From Pristionchus mayeri (Eukaryota > Nematoda > Chromadorea > Rhabditida > Neodiplogasteridae), in assembly GCA_036245805.1 (NCBI GenBank), contig BTRK01000004.1:32039541-32103540 (forward strand): a DNA stretch of 64,000 nucleotides, given 5' to 3'. A model generated the notes under the pieces. That model was not told where the DNA came from. It saw only the letters and a list, made by a program, of their open reading frames with translations, and made no database searches. Positions within the stretch are counted from its first letter, which is position 1. Every line of letters begins with the position of its first letter. Of this stretch, positions 59,731-64,000 are shown one piece after another. A program made the translations under genes and the position numbers.

Positions 59731-60767
59731 CCGTCTACTCAAGAGATGAAATCGTTATCTGAAGAAAACAACCAACGGATCTTAGCGGATCGTTTCTAAT
59801 TTTTGGAGCATCTCAGACAGCTCAAGGAAGGTCAGATTTTTTTAATATATAATTTAATGAAGAATGAGGATATCAATTGTGCAAAAGTTGGTATTTCTCA
59901 TGGGAAAATCCGAGGAAAATATTGGAGTTACTTTAGTTCGTTTTTTTCAGAAGTCTACGGCTGTTGTTGCAAGTAGTCATAATGAAGCGAGACTCGTACG
60001 AGAAGGGACTTCATCGCTCTTAGCATGGAAAGGAAATGGATCAGAGGAATCTGCTATGGGATCAGCACTATTTCTTCTTTATTCAAGCATTCATATCACT
60101 TTATTGTATTATGATGATAAATATGTTTCATAAACCATTATTGTTTCCTGCTTTATTCATTGGGTAAAATTTTTCCATAGCGGATCTCGACGGTTACGAA
60201 ACACGAAGTAACGAGTCCTCAATATTATCCGCCCTTTCAACCTCGTGCCTTTACGCACAAACATTAAGAAATGTGAGCAGTTCAAAATCCCCCCCTTTCT
60301 GGACTACTACGGATGGACGAAGGGAAAAGGCGTGCGTATGCGCGATCTTCTTCTACTTCTTCATTATATCATGCTCATCAGTCAGTTTATTATCATTGTA
60401 TGACATTCGATAAATACTTCCAAAACTATCGATTCCTTATCTTGTCAATGGACTATCGTTTCCATACAGCACCGCAATCAAAAAGATATTTTTATTGATT
60501 ATTGCTCTTCTTTGGTTTGCTTTATTCTAGGGATACTATTTTCCGAAGATCACAGAGATCACATTGAACGGGCAAGCAGCGGCGCTGATGTTTCACCCAA
60601 CGCTCCCTCTCTCAACCAGATGCTTGGCCAGAGTGCATGCGGTTCGTGGAGAGTACTCCCTCCCTCTTGCTACACAGTCAACACGATTGCACAATATTGC
60701 AGCGGGGAAGGATTTTCTCTCAACTCTCGGTAATTCTAGTCACTCATTCGCTCTGGTTTTATACCCG

Positions 60768-61567
60768 ATGCACTGGTGCCTTCTCCTACTCCTCCCCTCA
60801 CTTGCACTCGCCTCGATAGTCGAAACTCCCTTCGGAGAACTTGAAGGATTCGAGCATGTCACCGAATCGGGTGAGCTCAATTGAATACCCTGAGAAAGAG
60901 GAAATTGCTCAACTTACATTTCCAGGCACGAAAACCAACGTGTTCCTCGGAATTCGCTATGCTCGAGTTGATAAACACTTCGAGGTTCGTGAATTGCTTT
61001 GACAAGTCAAAATTTGGATAGTTCAGAAACCCGAAATGGAGGAGAAATGGGCGCCATCTCGTCTGGCGGCCACGGAATTCGGCCCGTCCTGCTACCCGTA
61101 CACCGAATCATTCCTCGCCTTTGTGAGTCTACATTGTTAGTCCTATTAGAAAACTTACGATTTTGCGCAAAATAAAGTTTGCAAGATGGTAAGGGGGGAG
61201 TCCCTCTAATCTGATTTCTTCCATTTCCTTCCTGTTCAGCACGCACCCTCCTCCGAAGACTGCCTGTTCATGAACATCATCACGCCTTCCCAGTCACAAG
61301 TAATTTCCAGTTTCTGAACCAATTATTGATTGCTTATCCCAGAGCGATAAGCTCCCCGTCTTCGTGTTCATTCACGGTGGAGGATTCTGCGTGGGAGCCA
61401 GCACCCATTACGGGTAAGGCCTTTACGAGTTTGTGTCAATAATTGAAACCGAAAATCGAAAATAGACAGATTCCATCGACGCATCTCAGATACAAGCGGC
61501 TCGCCGAACGAGTTGCTGCTGAAGGCATCGTTGTGGTCACGATCAACTACCGTCTCGGACCGTTCGG
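60768..61567 (+). CDS. Type-B carboxylesterase, 5' half
   Basis: Exons 60768-60870, 60926-60984, 61027-61132, 61240-61299, 61343-61413 and 61500-61567 are read in one frame from ATG 60768. The signal peptide is MHWCLLLLLPSLALA. Family motifs: VETPFGELEGFE, TNVFLGIRYARV, PSSEDCLFMNII (the conserved EDCL), VFVFIHGGGFCVGAS (oxyanion-hole HGGGF) and VVVTINYRLGPFG. These secreted or ER-bound alpha/beta hydrolases cleave carboxylic esters. The next exons, with the GxSxG nucleophile, the acid and the His, do not appear before the window ends. From about 61.8 kb the same strand carries an unrelated transposon-like gene, so the esterase is either truncated or split by an insertion into its intron after PFG. 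Confidence 0.85.
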
Positions 61568-61896
61568 TTTGTGATTGATTATGTATATACTTACTGTTGT
61601 TAATGTTCTACGGGATAGAATCAATCACAGTATTAAGAAAGCAAGGGTTAACGTTAAAAAGCAAAACCGTAGTATGCCCCGCCTACTCGTTCAAAAATAT
61701 TTAAATTCCCCTCCTAAACGAATATTGTCTTGTGCAGAAGTTCCCTGATGTGAAGGGTTAATCTTATAACCGGCTTTCTTTTTGCCGGAAGTTCCGGTTA
61801 TGGCTCGGCTGTGCGCATCGAATCGATATGCGATTTTTTATATGTAATTTCTATCGTTGTAATGCGTTTTATTTATGTTGCTAATTTCATGTTTAG

Positions 61897-62620
61897 CCAT
61901 CTCCGATGTCTTCTCGCGAGGACACGCGTCAAGTCGGAAGCGGAGCGCGCGGCGATCGATATGGTCAGTTTAGTGCATTTTCCGGCCAGTTCAATTGCTC
62001 ATTTATTCGATTATATTTATTTGCTTGAGTTTTATACATTAACGAGCTTATTATATTCGTACGCAGGGTCTTCTACGAGAGAGGCCACGCGTCAAGTCGG
62101 AAGCGGAGCGCGCGGCGATCGATATGGTCAGTTTAGTGCATTTTCCGGCTAGTTCAATTGCTCATTTATTCGATTATATTTATTTGCTTGAGTTTTATAC
62201 ATTAACGAGCTTATTATATTCGTACGCAGGGTCTTCTACGAGAGAGGCCATGCGTCAAGTCGAACGCGGAGCGCGCGGCGATCGATATGGTCAGTTTAGT
62301 GCATTTTCCGGCCAGTTCAATTGCTCATTTATTCGATTATATTTATTTGCTTGAGTTTTATACATTAACGAGCTTATTATATTCGTACGCAGGGTCTTCT
62401 ACGAGAGAGGCCACGCGTCAAGTCGGAAGCGGAGCGCGCGGCGATCGATATGGTCAGTTTAGTGCATTTTCCGGCCAGTTCAATTGCTCATTTATTCGAT
62501 TATATTTATTTGCTTGAGTTTTATACATTAACGAGCTTATTATATTCGTACGCAGGGTCTTCTACGAGAGAGGCCACGCGATGGGCGAGAAGTGAGGCGT
62601 CCACGAGTGGAAGAGTTCTA
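61897..62620 (+). repeat. Tandemly repeated exon and intron, 163 bp period
   Basis: Units contain a 60 bp exon (62067-62126, 62230-62289, 62393-62452) and a 103 bp intron with GTCAGT donor and ACGCAG acceptor. A diverged first copy ends at 61963 and a fifth starts at 62556 but changes after CGCGAT. The exon is exactly 20 codons, so any number can be spliced in or skipped without a frame shift. It encodes GLLRERPRVKSE... ending AIDM. Copies are almost identical, including intron DNA, so amplification is recent. Confidence 0.85.
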
Positions 62621-64000
62621 GTCAGTTAATTTAATCTCTCTCCCTACAATTTCTCAATAGTCTTAGTTTAGTATCGCGAGCGCACCACTGCTGATATTGC
62701 TGAAAGGACCGCACTTTGGCGCGAATCTAGGAACAAGGTAGTGCTGCCCACTGATATGAGACCACCTCCACCCCTTCCTCTCCCCGTCGCCATTCCTTCT
62801 CTCATTTTGGATGATGACAATGACGACATGGAAGATACAGCTTCGATAGAGTATCATGATGAGCCTGGACCGAGCAGTTCCTTCCCATCCCTTTCCCTGA
62901 GCATAGAAGATCAAGCTCAAGCTGTTCAAGAATAGAGTTGTAAGCAGCTTCTCACGGAGGTTCTCGAGGAGAATGAGAAGTTGAGGAAGAAAGTTGACGT
63001 TCTGTCAGAGCTGCTGCGCAAAGCAAACGAAGCCCACTCGTCTTTGTTGATACATCTCAGGGATTTGGAATCGAAGAGTAAGAGTTCGGAAGGAGAATTG
63101 GAGGCCTTGCGACTAAGCGCGGCCAAGGAAACACCTTCTCTTCACAGCAAGCCGCGAATCTCTGATACATCCTGGAAGGATTTGCACTACCGGACTCGCA
63201 CTAACTACCGTACCCAAGTCATCGATATTCTCAAGCCCCTCGTATCTCGGAAGGACGGTAGTATAGCTCATGAGGATCTTCGTATCATAATTTCTGAACT
63301 CTGGGAACGCATCTGTCCTGATATCCCATTCCGCTCCACTCTTTCCCCTTCAGAGGTCCTTGAGATGATGAAGATTACTGGCATGACCTGGGAAGATCGA
63401 AAAGAACTTCAGCGATTTCTCACAGAGCATAGCTGCAACATTTTATCGCCGTATCACCGTGTTTGGCAGCTCAACAAATCGCACATCGCCTCTGCCAACA
63501 GTTACTACGAGAACGGAGAACTTCCTTTAGAGCATAAGGCAAAGGATGGCGAGAATCTCATCGGACCTTCCGGATTTAGTAGAGTGCGGAGAGAGAAGCT
63601 AGAGGATCTTATCACCGATGAGTGCGCACGTCATGAGAACTCATCCACTATGATCTACACGGGGCGGTTTGAAGGTAGCATTTGGCTGGCGTATATGAGT
63701 GACAAGGGAGCAGATTCCACTAAGGCGGGACTTGCAATTATGAACACCCTCAACGCCAATTCCCCATTCTACGTCATTCCTCTTGCCACATGGTTCGGTG
63801 AAGAATGTTACAGTAATCAGAAGCAAGTCGTCGGAGATCTTCTAAAGGACTTGGGCGAAATGAGGAAGATCCGTGTCAACGATGTGGAGAGGCACGTCGT
63901 TCTTCACGGAGTCTCCGATTTTTGCGTGAGGAACATCCTGTTCGGGCAGAAGAGTACATCTCACTCGAATCCGTGCACGGAGTGCGAATATGAGAAGTCA
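61897..64000 (+). CDS. Transposon-like gene with repeated exons, runs off the right edge
   Basis: After the repeated exons, 62556-62620 joins in phase to 62672, opening YRERTTADIAERTALW, then a Pro-rich part (PPPPLPLP) and an acidic part. A TAG stands in frame at 62933-62935; from 62936 the same frame is open for all 355 codons to the edge. That section has a coiled coil (VLEENEKLRKKVDVLSELL), a WKDLHYRTRTNYRT stretch, and a later pattern MSDKGADSTKAGLAIMNTLN, VVLHGVSDFCV, SNPCTECEY. A pattern like DKG..STK...N...G..S...PC..C recurs, as I remember it, in multicopy transposon-linked proteins of nematodes and cnidarians; family and activity are not established. The TAG means a pseudogene, a hidden short intron, or readthrough. 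The 5' end is unknown; ATG 61811 is one candidate. Confidence 0.55.

Larger units (their letters stand above)
46600..60300 (+). repeat. Interrupted tandem array of a ~1 kb unit (about eight copies)
   Basis: Each unit has, in order: an ACTCGG-type line; a block around CTGTGGTTTCCATGGCGAG followed by purine-rich DNA with ATATCGGAAAAGGAGAG; about 150 bp that include a TTATCGT phrase; then TTTCAG followed by a hairpin of the type TTGCGATT-loop-AATCGCAA. Hairpins begin near 46842, 47958, 50230, 51122, 56611, 57688, 58829 and 59708. Downstream parts of several units share ...GAGACAGGCGC... or GATCGATAA... text (51500, 59110). Reading after TTTCAG gives FAIPTQSQ-like peptides in most units, but stops follow soon in several. 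The array could be a decayed gene family or a non-coding RNA family. A foldback (48165-49496), a protease gene and a mariner element interrupt it. A truncated ninth unit starts near 60250. Confidence 0.65.

Noticed and set aside
61811..62517. Frames reading through the 163 bp repeats (FPASSIAHLFDYIYLLEF...)
   Set aside because: The hydrophobic part is intron sequence bounded by GTCAGT and ACGCAG.
61897..62620. CRISPR-like array
   Set aside because: Repeats are 163 bp exon-intron units in tandem, without variable spacers, in a eukaryotic genome.

Overview
The window is eukaryotic, almost certainly nematode. Genes are split by introns of about 45 bp to several kb, most with GT starts and a TTTCAG-type end, and two introns look like GC-AG. 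The gene families fit a free-living rhabditid or diplogastrid-like worm: sigma-class GST, four-EF-hand calmodulin-like protein, BTB protein, ASP-type aspartic protease, type-B carboxylesterase and tandem vWA/alpha-kinase genes. I cannot name the species. All gene models were spliced by eye; support comes from exon phases that add up and from family motifs.

Layout. 1-5 kb: two tandem adenosine deaminase genes, the first cut by the window edge, the second with a substituted HxHxDG motif and no usable first donor. 5.1-9.9 kb: a large inverted duplication of a small secreted-protein gene, one copy intact (minus strand) and one broken (plus strand), with a mariner-type element between the arms. 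10.4-17.4 kb: two minus-strand paralogues with an N-terminal vWA domain and a C-terminal alpha-kinase domain. 19.3-20.0 kb: a BTB gene. 20-21.5 kb: a short hairpin and a 1.26 kb foldback. 22.6-24.8 kb: a possible secreted protein on the minus strand. 28.3-40.7 kb: a nine-exon calmodulin-like gene with a long N-terminal extension; its introns hold two tRNA-Ser genes and two more foldbacks. 41.5-42.8 kb: a complete sigma GST (minus). 44.2-46.2 kb: a rearranged RING-finger/transmembrane gene with a 221 bp direct duplication.

46.6-60.3 kb is the least explained part: about eight copies of an unrecognised ~1 kb repeat, each with a small hairpin whose stem shows two compensatory changes. The array is interrupted by a foldback carrying tRNA-like sequences in both arms, a decayed aspartic protease gene and a second mariner-type element. 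60.8-61.6 kb: the 5' half of a carboxylesterase, then (61.8-64 kb) a transposon-like gene on the same strand with a tandemly repeated 60 bp exon, running off the right edge.

The genes do not form one pathway. The common theme is duplication and decay: tandem gene pairs, inverted duplications, foldbacks able to give long double-stranded RNA, and several paralogues with one broken copy.
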